A DNA stretch of 64,000 nt from Deinococcus ficus (lineage in GTDB: Bacteria > Deinococcota > Deinococci > Deinococcales > Deinococcaceae). A model generated the notes under the pieces. The model ran no database searches. It saw only the letters and a list, made by a program, of their open reading frames with translations, and was not told the DNA's origin. The stretch is taken from positions 434,001 through 498,000 of the forward strand of contig NZ_CP021082.1 of NCBI RefSeq assembly GCF_003444775.1, read 5' to 3'. Shown here piece after piece: positions 27,252-35,485 of this stretch (its first letter is position 1; each line of letters begins with the position of its first letter). Position numbers and translations under genes: made by a program.

Positions 27252-29879
27252 TTGCGCTCGGAAACCGATGCGGATGCGGTCGCCAGGCGGGCAATCGCGA
27301 TGCTGTCCGAAGAACTGAAGCTCGACCGGTGCTACATCACGTATTACCGGCCCGACGATGACCTGGCCGAGTTCCCCTATCAGGTCGGCAATGACAGGGT
27401 GCCCCCCCTCCCCGCCACGGTGCGCCTGTCGGATTTTCCCGACGCCTACGAACGGGTCCGCCACGCGACCTTCGTGCTGAATGACGACCTTGAGCGGCAG
27501 GGGCTGAGCGAATCCGAAGCCGAGAACAGCAGGGCCCTGGGCATGCGGGCGATGCTGGCCTCGACCGCGCGCCAGGGGGCGGGACACCCGTTGAGTTCGC
27601 TGGTGGCGGTCTCGGCCCGGCCGCGCCGCTGGACGCCGGGCGAGGTCGAGCTCGTCGAGAACGTGGCCGAGCGCACCTGGGCCGCCATCGAGCGAGCAAA
27701 AGCGCAGGCTGACCTGCGCGCCTCCGATGCACGGTTCCGCGCGGTGGCGAACCTCGTGCCGGACCTGCTGTGGGAAAGCCGGCCGGACGGGTTCACCACC
27801 TGGCTCAACCAGCGGTGGCTGGACTACACCGGGCAGACGTTCGAGCAGGCGACCGGCTGGGGCTGGACCGACGCCATCCACGAGGCGGACCGGGACGGTT
27901 CGGCCAGGCGGTACCGGAAGGCGGTGGAATCGGGGCGGCCCCTGCGGCAGGAGCACCGCATCCGCCGGCACGACGGCGAGTACCGGTGGTTCGTGATCCA
28001 CACTGTCCCGGTGCGGGGTGAGGCGGGCGAGGTGCTCCGCGTGTACGGCGCGGCCACCGACATTCACGACCTGCGGGAACAGGCGGCCATGCTGGAAACC
28101 CGCGTGACCGAGCGCACCCGGCGCCTGACGGAATTGAACGCGGAACTCATGGCGCGCACCCGGGCCCTGGAGGGGTTCTCGCACCTCACGCGGGACCTGG
28201 GCCTGGACACGGACCGCGTCACGCTGATCCGCCGGGCGCAGGAACTGGTGATGGGCCTGTTGCCTGAGGGTTTTGCGGCGTACTACGAACCGGACGGGGA
28301 CGTCTGGCGCCTGCACTCGCAGGTGGGCGACACGCGCCACCCGGCCTTGCAGACGCTGATGGATGCCGGCCTGCCGCTGAACAGCCCGAGTTTCATCCAC
28401 CCGTTCCGGTCCGGGCGGGCGGAGTACCAGGCGGCCTATGTGCCCGGCACGGACACCGATGCGGACCTGGCCGAGCACGTGCATTCGACCGCCGCCCTTC
28501 CGGTACGGCTGGGGGGGGCCCCTCTGGGGCTGTTCGCCGTCGTGCAGTTCGAGGACCGGCTGTGGTCACCGGCCGACCGGGCGCTGCTGGAGACGGTCGT
28601 GCAGCACCTGAATCTGGCGCTGGACCGCGCGGAGGCCGTGCGCCGGCTCGGCGAGGAGCGCGAGGCGCTGCGCGCCTTCGCCGGGTTCACCGAACTGGCG
28701 GCCCGGACCAGTGACGTTCAACTGCTCGCGCAGCAGGCCACAGACGTGCTCACTCAGGTGCTCGGAGCGGACGTCGCGGTGTATTTCGAGCGGGAAGGCG
28801 AAGTGTGGAAAGGCCGTGCAAGCGCGGGAGCGGCCACGCCGGCCATGGAGCAGAGGATCAGGGAAGGGGTGCCCGCCGGCGCTACCAGTTTCATGATGCC
28901 CGCCGCCCGCCGCGAACCCATGTTCTTCAATCACTGGCAAGCCGGACAAAACGGCCTGAGCGATCTGGACGCCGTTCAGGCACTGGCCGCCTTTCCTCTG
29001 TTTCCCCAGGATCATCCGGTGGGGGTGCTGACCGCCGTGAAACTTCGCTCGCCCATCTGGCGGGAACGCGAACGGGCCATCTTCCAGGCTGTCGGGGAGG
29101 CCCTGCGCCTGACGCTGGAACGCACCGCTCAGGTGCAGCAGATCGACCGGCAGCGGGGCCGCCTCGCGGACCTGAATGCGGAACTGGGCACCCTGATTAC
29201 CCGCACCGCCCATCAGCTGGACGCACCGGCCCGGCAGCTGGAGGACCTGCTGAGCCCGGGCCGCATAGACGACCCTGGTGCGCTGGACGGGCTCTCCTCG
29301 CTGGATCCATTGGCGCTGCAGGACGAAGTCAAGCGGCTGCGGGCCGTGGCGCAGGACCTGCGTGAGCTGTCCGTCCTTGAAGTGCAGCCCCTCGCTTCCG
29401 ACCTGCTGGCGCTGGGTGAACTGGTCAGTGAGGTGCGGGAGCAGGTCAGGGTGCCGGGCCGGGAGGTGACGTGGTTCATTGAGCCACTGCCGATTGTGCG
29501 CGGCGACCGGGCACTCCTGAAACAGGCCCTGGACGTCCTGATGTCGTTTACCCTCAGTGCGACGCGGGGCGCGCGCTTCGTGACCGTGAGCAGCCGCGAA
29601 GCCGAGGGTGAAGTCCGGCTGGTTATAGAGGACGATGGGGTCGGACTCAGTGGCGAGGAGGCGGCGACCCTGTTCGACCTGGCAGTCCGGACCGATCAGG
29701 AGGTCCCACTCATTGAGGGGGGCGGCCTGATCCAGGTGCGGCGCATCCTGGCCCGGCACGGTGGGTGGGCCTGGGCGGAAGCCCAGCGCACCGGAGGCCG
29801 GGTGGTGCTGGCCTTTCCTCAGGAAGCGGCCGCTGGTGAACTGGACGCTCTGCTTCTCGGTGACGGTCCCCGGCCATGA
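27252..29879 (+). CDS. C-terminal part of the same PAS/GAF sensor kinase
   Basis: This frame is open from about 27201 and continues the preceding gene. Domains: GAF (to about residue 140 of this part), PAS_3 (WLNQRWLDYTGQTFEQAT), a coiled linker (ETRVTERTRRLTELN), two more GAFs, then a kinase-like region. The His box is degenerate (TRTAHQLDAPARQL). The ATPase domain keeps G1 (EDDGVGLSG) and a G2-like GGGLIQVRRI, but the N box reads LMSFTLSAT without the usual Asn. ATP binding is therefore doubtful. A TTG at 27252 is the only nominal start, so independent translation is unlikely. Confidence 0.72.
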   Translation: MRSETDADAVARRAIAMLSEELKLDRCYITYYRPDDDLAEFPYQVGNDRVPPLPATVRLSDFPDAYERVRHATFVLNDDLERQGLSESEAENSRALGMRAMLASTARQGAGHPLSSLVAVSARPRRWTPGEVELVENVAERTWAAIERAKAQADLRASDARFRAVANLVPDLLWESRPDGFTTWLNQRWLDYTGQTFEQATGWGWTDAIHEADRDGSARRYRKAVESGRPLRQEHRIRRHDGEYRWFVIHTVPVRGEAGEVLRVYGAATDIHDLREQAAMLETRVTERTRRLTELNAELMARTRALEGFSHLTRDLGLDTDRVTLIRRAQELVMGLLPEGFAAYYEPDGDVWRLHSQVGDTRHPALQTLMDAGLPLNSPSFIHPFRSGRAEYQAAYVPGTDTDADLAEHVHSTAALPVRLGGAPLGLFAVVQFEDRLWSPADRALLETVVQHLNLALDRAEAVRRLGEEREALRAFAGFTELAARTSDVQLLAQQATDVLTQVLGADVAVYFEREGEVWKGRASAGAATPAMEQRIREGVPAGATSFMMPAARREPMFFNHWQAGQNGLSDLDAVQALAAFPLFPQDHPVGVLTAVKLRSPIWRERERAIFQAVGEALRLTLERTAQVQQIDRQRGRLADLNAELGTLITRTAHQLDAPARQLEDLLSPGRIDDPGALDGLSSLDPLALQDEVKRLRAVAQDLRELSVLEVQPLASDLLALGELVSEVREQVRVPGREVTWFIEPLPIVRGDRALLKQALDVLMSFTLSATRGARFVTVSSREAEGEVRLVIEDDGVGLSGEEAATLFDLAVRTDQEVPLIEGGGLIQVRRILARHGGWAWAEAQRTGGRVVLAFPQEAAAGELDALLLGDGPRP

Positions 29880-29888
29880 CGCCGCAGG

Positions 29889-31109
29889 TCAGGACACGCC
29901 AGTAATGCCGTCCGAGTGCGGCGTTTTGGGCCAGGCCAACCAGAAGGTGGCCCCCTGGTTGACCTTCCCTTCCGCCCAGGCGCGGCCGCCGAAGCGTTCA
30001 CACAGGCTGCGTACCACGGCCAGGCCCAGGCCCGTGCCCTCGTACAGTTCTGACGGGTGCAGGCGGCTGAACAGGTCGACGACCTGTTCTTTCTGACGCA
30101 TGTTGAACCCGACGCCGTTGTCTTCCACCCCGATCCAGTGTTCCGTGTCGGTTTCCTTCACCAGGACGTGCAGCCGGGCCTGAGACCGCACGCGCGTGAA
30201 CTTCAGGGCGTTCGCCACGTACTCGTGCAGGATGATGTGCAGCACCCGGCTGTCCCCGACGACGGACGGCAGAGGCATGTGACTCACCTGAACGTCCCGG
30301 TCCAGCCGGAGGTCGGCCGTGTCCTTGAGCACTTCTCGCAGCACGCGGGTGAGGTTCACATGCTGCGGGCGGGCGCGGATGGTGCGGGCCTGCATGTACT
30401 GCTTGAGGGAATCGAGCAGGCCCTGGGTCTGCTGCACCGCGGTTGCCGCGTGCCGCAGCGAGCGGCGCCGCTCGTCCAGGTCAGTCTGCCGTTCGTACAG
30501 CGTCAGAAAGTTCTGCGCGCGGGTCAGGGTGGTGCTGAGTTCGCCTTCGGACAGCAGCATCACGTTCCTGAATTCCTCACCGAGCTGCCTGAGCTTCACC
30601 GTCAGCAGCTGAATGTCACGTTCCTGCGCCTGTGTGGCGTCCAGCAGCACCTGGTGCGCTGCCTTGAAAGCCGTGACGTCCGTGAGCATGAGCTGGCACA
30701 GGGGCTCCTGGCCTTCGGAGGGATGCAGGGTGGCGGCCACCAGGACCTCCAGGACCTGCCCGCCCGCGCCGACCAGTTGCAGCTCTGCACCCTCAGGGCT
30801 GCGGTGATGGAAAACGCGCTCCAGAAGCGCGGTGCACGCCGAGTGCGCCGTGGGCGGAAACAGATTCAGCAGCGGCCGGCCTTGCAGCAGGGCGGCAGTC
30901 GAACCGAGCAATGCTGTTGCCTGGGCGTTGGTCTCCACGATGCGGCCCTGGGCGTTGACCAGGAGGGCCGCCTGCGGAGCGTCATGGAATAGGGCCCTGG
31001 CCTGCCGCAGCCCCATCTGAAGCGCGTGAACCTGGGCCTCCACGGCCTGAAGCCGCGCCTCGACCGTGGGCGAGACTTCGGGACTGGTCCTGGCGGATTC
31101 ATGGGTCAT
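29889..31109 (-). CDS. PAS-domain sensor kinase-like protein
   Basis: 406 residues. PAS domain at about 40-155 (FHDAPQAALLVNAQGRIVET), a long helical region, then a good HATPase: N box HEYVANALKFTR, G1 VEDNGVGFN and G2 GTGLGLAVV. No standard HE(L/x)RTP phospho-acceptor box is visible in the helical segment (EEFRNVMLLSEGEL...). It is convergent with the giant kinase at 29879. The start at 31109 lies only 23 bp from the left end of an ISL3 insertion, which probably displaced its promoter. Confidence 0.78.
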   Translation of the reverse strand: MTHESARTSPEVSPTVEARLQAVEAQVHALQMGLRQARALFHDAPQAALLVNAQGRIVETNAQATALLGSTAALLQGRPLLNLFPPTAHSACTALLERVFHHRSPEGAELQLVGAGGQVLEVLVAATLHPSEGQEPLCQLMLTDVTAFKAAHQVLLDATQAQERDIQLLTVKLRQLGEEFRNVMLLSEGELSTTLTRAQNFLTLYERQTDLDERRRSLRHAATAVQQTQGLLDSLKQYMQARTIRARPQHVNLTRVLREVLKDTADLRLDRDVQVSHMPLPSVVGDSRVLHIILHEYVANALKFTRVRSQARLHVLVKETDTEHWIGVEDNGVGFNMRQKEQVVDLFSRLHPSELYEGTGLGLAVVRSLCERFGGRAWAEGKVNQGATFWLAWPKTPHSDGITGVS

Positions 31110-31131
31110 TGTGAGGTTGACCCGATTTTGC

Positions 31132-32301
31132 GGTTCTTCCGGCAATTCCGTGCAGCAGGTCAACTGTGCTACCTGAAGGGATGGACACCCTCCATGAGGT
31201 GCTGAGCAGGTTGTTCCCAGCAGAGCAGAATCTGGTCGTGGACCAGTGCCAGGTGGAAGCAGACTCCGTCTGCCTCCACGTGTTCAGCTGTACCACACGG
31301 CAGCCATGTCCCCACTGTCACGCTCTGTCGGGCAGCATTCACAGCCACTACGAACGACGGTTCCAGGATTTACCCTGGGGCGGCTTGGGCGTGTGTGTTT
31401 CCCTCAGAGTACGCCGATTTCGTTGTCGCCACTGTCAGCCCACACGCACGTTTGCCGAGCGATTTCCCGAGCTCGTGGCACCTTACGCCCGTTCCAGCGC
31501 TGCCGTGTGCCGCCTGTTTCATCGGATCGTCGTCATGGTCGGTGGGGAGGGAGGGCGACGACTGCTGACCTCCCTCCCCCTGCGTGTCAGTGGAGATCGC
31601 CTCCTGGCCGAACAGCAGCGTGTCCTCCTCCCGCCAGCCCAGGGAGCTCGGGTCATTGGCATCGACGATTTCGCGTTCAAGAAAGGGTCCAGGTATGGAA
31701 CCGTGATTGCGGACCTGGAGACCGGCCGGGCCATCGATCTGCTTCCAGACCGCACGGGCGCCACGGTGACGCAGTGGTTGAGCCAGCATCCAGAGGTCGA
31801 GGTGATCAGTCGGGACCGGTCGACCGAGTACGAACGTGCCTGTCGTGAGGGGGCACCACAAGCGGTCCAGGTCCTGGACCGCTGGCACGTCTTCAAGAAT
31901 GTCCGTGAGGCTCTGGAGCGGCAACTGAAGCGGTCACAGGGAACGCTTGATGAGGTGGCCAGGTCATTTTTGCCGGTTTCTCCGCGCAGACGGTCGCGTC
32001 TGGAAGAGGCGGCCCGTCGGGCACGCTACGAGCGTCGCTGCGCCGAGGTCGCACAGGTCAAAGCGTTGGCGGCTCAAGGACTGTCCGCGGCGCAGATTGC
32101 CCGCGATCTTCACCGCAGTGCGCATTTCATCCGGTTCAGCTTACGGGTCGAGCAGGTTCCGGAAACGCGCCATCCCCCTCGCCATAGCCAGCTGGATCCT
32201 TATCAAGGCCGGTTGTGGGAACTCTGGACGGCGGGCGAGCGCAACGCCATGGCGTTGCTCCGCCAGGTGCAACAGGAAGGCTTTCCGGGGAGCTACACAT
32301 C
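31132..32301 (+). mobile_element. Left part of an ISL3-family insertion sequence, interrupted
   Basis: The likely left terminus GGTTCTTCCGGCAATTCCG begins at 31132, 49 bp before the transposase ATG. The element is split at 32302 by an IS3-family insertion. Its right part is only traceable as a short in-frame remnant after 33524; no matching right terminus was found. The copy looks inactive. Confidence 0.7.
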
Positions 32302-32332
32302 TGACCTGCTCCCTGAAAACGAGTCCAGATGA
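31181..32332 (+). pseudogene. ISL3-family transposase, C-terminally disrupted
   Basis: The N-terminal zinc-finger-like PCPHCHALS / RCRHCQPTRTF and the DDE region (VIGIDDFAFKKGSRYGTVI, RDRSTEYERACREGAP, LDRWHVFKNVREALE) identify ISL3. Relatives run past 400 residues. Here the frame enters the IS3 left end after SYTS and stops at 32332 within foreign sequence. Joining 32301 to 33525 keeps the frame open for about 30 codons (TLRFAHRLEPQLGHPQG) to a TAG, so the tail is also decayed. Confidence 0.82.
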
Positions 32333-32379
32333 GAATGGAGGGTCTGACATCATGACGGGGTCCATCCCCGGAGGTCAGC

Positions 32380-32646
32380 ATGAAGGGAAAGAAGCACACC
32401 GAAGAGCAGATCGCGTTCGCGCTCAAACAGGCTGAAACTGGCGTCTCAGTCGGGGAAATCTGCCGGAAGATGGGCATCGCCGAGTCCACCTTCTACCACT
32501 GGAAGAAGAAGTTCAGCGGCCTGGGAGTCAGCGAACTGCGGCGCCTCCGTCAACTCGAAGAGGAAAACCGCAAGATGGGGCAGCTGGTCGCAGACCTGAG
32601 CCTGGACAAAGTCATGCTGCAGGACGTCATCAAATCAAAGCTCTGA
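32380..32646 (+). CDS. IS3-family transposase OrfA
   Basis: 88 residues: HTH (EEQIAFALKQAETGVSVGEI ... MGIAESTFYHWKKKF) and a leucine-zipper-like tail (LRQLEEENRKMGQLVADLSL). GGAGG precedes the ATG. The zipper mediates OrfA/OrfAB pairing in this family. It ends ...VIKSKL, and the orfB frame is open from about 32634, giving a 13-nt overlap for -1 frameshifting. Confidence 0.9.
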   Translation: MKGKKHTEEQIAFALKQAETGVSVGEICRKMGIAESTFYHWKKKFSGLGVSELRRLRQLEEENRKMGQLVADLSLDKVMLQDVIKSKL

Positions 32647-32720
32647 AGCCCGCCCAGCGTCACGGCCTGGTCACCCACCTTCAGGATGGGTATCGGGTCA
32701 GCGAGCGGCGGGCCTGCCGG

Positions 32721-33497
32721 GTGCTTCGCGCCTCGCGAAGCACCTTGAGGTACCTGCCACGACGTCCACCGAACGAGCCGGTGATCGTCCAGCGCATGAC
32801 TGAGATCGCCCAGACCCGCATCCGGTACGGGTACCGGCGGATTCACATCTTGATGCAGCGGGAAGGCTGGCAGATCAATCACAAGCGCCTCTACCGGCTC
32901 TACCGACAGGCGGGGCTGAACCTCCGGATGAAGCGTCCCCGTCGGCGGGTGAGCGCGGCACACCGTGCCGCGCGAACAGATCCAGTGAAGGTGAACCAGG
33001 TGTGGTCGATGGATTTCGTTTCAGACGCGTTATTCAACGGCCGGCGGTTCAGAGCATTGACGCTGCTGGACGTGTATTCCCGAGAATGTCTGGCCATTCA
33101 TGTGGACGTCAGCATCCGTGCCGAGCGGGTGGTGGAGATCATGCGTTCAGTCACGAGCGCTCGGGGGATCCCCGAGCGCATCCAGGTGGACAATGGCAGT
33201 GAGTTCGTCAGTAAGGCCCTGGATTTGTGGGCCTACGAGCAGCGGGTGACACTGGATTTCTCCCGTCCTGGGCGCCCTCAGGACAATGCCCACATCGAAT
33301 CGTTCAACGGAAGTTTCCGGGACGAGTGCCTGAATGCCCACTGGTTCCTGTCCATGGAGGATGCCGCGGAGAAGATCGAAAATTGGAGGGCCGACTATAA
33401 TGTCCTCAGGCCGCACTCTGCGCTGGGAAATCTCGCTCCTGGAGCGTTCGCAGCGTTGAATGCCCCGATCCACCGCCCGTCGGAGCCTCCAACCTGA
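32721..33497 (+). CDS. IS3-family transposase OrfB (DDE integrase)
   Basis: 258 residues from the GTG at 32721, but the frame is open from 32634 and is probably expressed as an OrfAB fusion. rve-type catalytic residues are D in WSMDFVSD, D in VDNGSEFVSK and E in HIESFNGSFRDECLN. An HTH_21 region (IRYGYRRIHILMQREGW) precedes the core. The sequence is intact, so this copy may be active. Confidence 0.9.
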   Translation: MLRASRSTLRYLPRRPPNEPVIVQRMTEIAQTRIRYGYRRIHILMQREGWQINHKRLYRLYRQAGLNLRMKRPRRRVSAAHRAARTDPVKVNQVWSMDFVSDALFNGRRFRALTLLDVYSRECLAIHVDVSIRAERVVEIMRSVTSARGIPERIQVDNGSEFVSKALDLWAYEQRVTLDFSRPGRPQDNAHIESFNGSFRDECLNAHWFLSMEDAAEKIENWRADYNVLRPHSALGNLAPGAFAALNAPIHRPSEPPT

Positions 33498-33524
33498 CCT
33501 GGACCAATTTCTGGGAGCGGCTCA

Positions 33525-33797
33525 AGGTACGCTGAGATTTGCACATCGGCTGGAACCGCAATTGGGGCACCCTCAGGGGCAAGCCCAGTTCGTTCCCGGT
33601 TTGAATTAGGACAGGGCGCACTACCGCTGTAGGCGTAACTGGCTCCTGGCGGGTCCAGCCACAGCAGCAGGTCGGCCACGCCGCAGGGTGCGCGCCATGA
33701 TCAAGTGCCAATTGAGAAAGGTCAAACGAAGCGCTATCTGCAGGCCAGCAGCGTCAAGTCAATGCGTGACGCCACCGGCCTGTTGAACGTGCCGGTC
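33525..33797. other. Decayed ISL3 tail and intergenic DNA
   Basis: 273 bp right of the IS3 element. The first ~90 bp continue the ISL3 transposase frame to a TAG; the remainder shows no convincing gene and no clear ISL3 right terminus. The BCCT gene ends at 33798 on the other strand. Confidence 0.5.
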
Positions 33798-35345
33798 TCA
33801 CGGGCGCTGATCGGCCCCGGCGTGGTCCGCCACTTCTTGACCGGGCGACCGGTGGTTCCGGCCTCCTGGCCGGGTTGGGTGGCGGGGGAACTCCTGTCGC
33901 AGGGCGCGGTACAGTGACACGCACATGCCGAGCATGATGGCGCTGAAGGGCAGCGCGGCCAGCACGCTCGCCGACTGCAGGCCGGACAGGCCGCCACTCA
34001 GGAGCAGCGCCGCAGCGATCATGGCCTGAAGGACGCCCCACATCAGTTTGACCGGGGTGCTGGGGTTGGGGTGCCCGCGGCTGGACTGCATGCCCAGGAC
34101 GTACGTGGCGGAATCTGCGCTGGTGATGAAGAACGAGGAGATGAGCAGCGTGGCCAGGATGGCCAGGCCACCCCCGAACGGCAGCGTGTCGAACAGGGCG
34201 AACAGGGCGGTGGACACGTCCGCTTTGGTCGCCTCGGCGATGGCGACGTCGCCGTTGAGTTCCTGCCTCACGGCGCTGCCGCCGAACACGGTGAACCACA
34301 GGAAGCTTACGAGGGCCGGCACCAGCAGCACCCCAGTGACGAACTCCTTGATGGTGCGGCCGCGGGAGACGCGGGCGATGAACAGGCCGACGAACGGCGC
34401 CCACGCGATCCACCACGCCCAGTAGAAGATCGTCCAGCTGCCCACCCAGGTGTCGCCCGTGAAGGGCGTCAGGCGGGTGGAGAGGGTGATCAGGTCCTGC
34501 ACGTACCCGCCGACCGAGGTGGTGAACGTGTCGAGGAGGAACACGGTCGGGCCGAGCACGAAGACAGCCGCCATCAGCAGCCCGGCGAGGATGACGTTGG
34601 TGTTGGACAGCAGCTGGATGCCCTTGTTCAGCCCGGTGCTGGCGCTGAGCAGGAACAGCACCGTGACGATCCCGATGATGGTGAGCTGCGGTCCGGTCCC
34701 CACCGGCAGGCCGAAGGCGCTGCTCAGCCCGCTGTTGATCTGTACTGCGCCGAAGCCCAGGGAGGCGGCCACTCCGAACACGGTGGCGATGATGGCGAGC
34801 ACGTCGATCACCTGCCCGACCGGCCCCTCCACCCGGTCGCCCAGCAGGGGCCGGAAGGTGCGGCTGATCAGGGTCGGTTCACCGCGCCGGAAGGAGAAGT
34901 ACGCAATGCTCAGCGCGACGACGCTGTAGATCGCCCAGGGGTGCAGGCCCCAGTGGAAGAACGCGTACTTGAGCGCCGCGCGGGCCGCTTCGGGCGATTC
35001 GGGGGCCAGGCCACCAGGCGGGGTCAGGAAGTGAGAGACCGGTTCGGCCACGCCCCAGAAGACCAGGCCGATGCCCATGCCGGCACTGAACAGCATGGCG
35101 AACCAGGAGAGGGTCGTGAATTCCGGCTCCTCGTCGTCCCGGCCAAGTTTCACCGTGCCGTAGCGGCTCAGCGCAAGGTACGCGCAGAACAGCAGGAACG
35201 CGAGGACGGCCAGAAGGTAGTACCAGCCGAAGGTGGTGGTGGCGAAGGCCACGGCCGCGCTGGTGGCGGCGCCGAGACCGGCGGGACTCAGGAGGCCCCA
35301 GAGGACAAAGGTGACGATGACCGCCACCGACAGGTAAAGCACCAT
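33798..35345 (-). CDS. BCCT-family transporter (betaine/choline/carnitine)
   Basis: 515 residues with about 12 membrane segments. Signatures are GMGIGLVFWGVAEP (Gly-rich segment) and the Trp-rich WTIFYWAWWIAWAPFVGLFI followed by ARVSRGRTIKEFV. BCCT carriers import osmoprotectants such as glycine betaine with sodium or protons. GGAGG lies 6 nt before the ATG. The short hydrophilic C-terminus lacks a long regulatory tail. Nearby stress genes (MscS, universal stress proteins) fit an osmotic role. Confidence 0.9.
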   Translation of the reverse strand: MVLYLSVAVIVTFVLWGLLSPAGLGAATSAAVAFATTTFGWYYLLAVLAFLLFCAYLALSRYGTVKLGRDDEEPEFTTLSWFAMLFSAGMGIGLVFWGVAEPVSHFLTPPGGLAPESPEAARAALKYAFFHWGLHPWAIYSVVALSIAYFSFRRGEPTLISRTFRPLLGDRVEGPVGQVIDVLAIIATVFGVAASLGFGAVQINSGLSSAFGLPVGTGPQLTIIGIVTVLFLLSASTGLNKGIQLLSNTNVILAGLLMAAVFVLGPTVFLLDTFTTSVGGYVQDLITLSTRLTPFTGDTWVGSWTIFYWAWWIAWAPFVGLFIARVSRGRTIKEFVTGVLLVPALVSFLWFTVFGGSAVRQELNGDVAIAEATKADVSTALFALFDTLPFGGGLAILATLLISSFFITSADSATYVLGMQSSRGHPNPSTPVKLMWGVLQAMIAAALLLSGGLSGLQSASVLAALPFSAIMLGMCVSLYRALRQEFPRHPTRPGGRNHRSPGQEVADHAGADQRP

Positions 35346-35485
35346 GGTGAACCTCCGGCATGGTGGGCGAAAGCGCGGTCCCGGGCGTGCGCGTCCGGGG
35401 TGGGAGGGCCGGGCTCGGGGTTGAACCGGGCCGTGAGGTCCGTGACCTCCGGATGAACCTTCACCCTAACGGACAGAAATGAGAA

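Larger units (their letters stand above)
32302..33524 (+). mobile_element. IS3-family insertion sequence, complete (about 1223 bp)
   Basis: Terminal inverted repeats: the left end opens TGACCTGCTCCCTGAAAAC, the right end (reverse complement) opens TGAGCCGCTCCCAGAAAT, and both run into GTCCAG. It carries orfA and orfB in the usual -1 arrangement. Flanks are CATC on the left and AGGT on the right, so no target duplication is seen. It sits inside the ISL3 transposase gene. Confidence 0.82.

Noticed and set aside
25979..29879. Repeated PAS/GAF coding blocks as a DNA repeat array
   Set aside because: The similarity is at protein-fold level only. No long identical DNA repeats and no CRISPR-like spacing were seen.
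33705..33917. Small rightward frame between the IS3 element and the BCCT gene
   Set aside because: It overlaps the BCCT C-terminus on the other strand, has no ribosome site and no recognisable domain. Most likely decayed insertion-sequence DNA.
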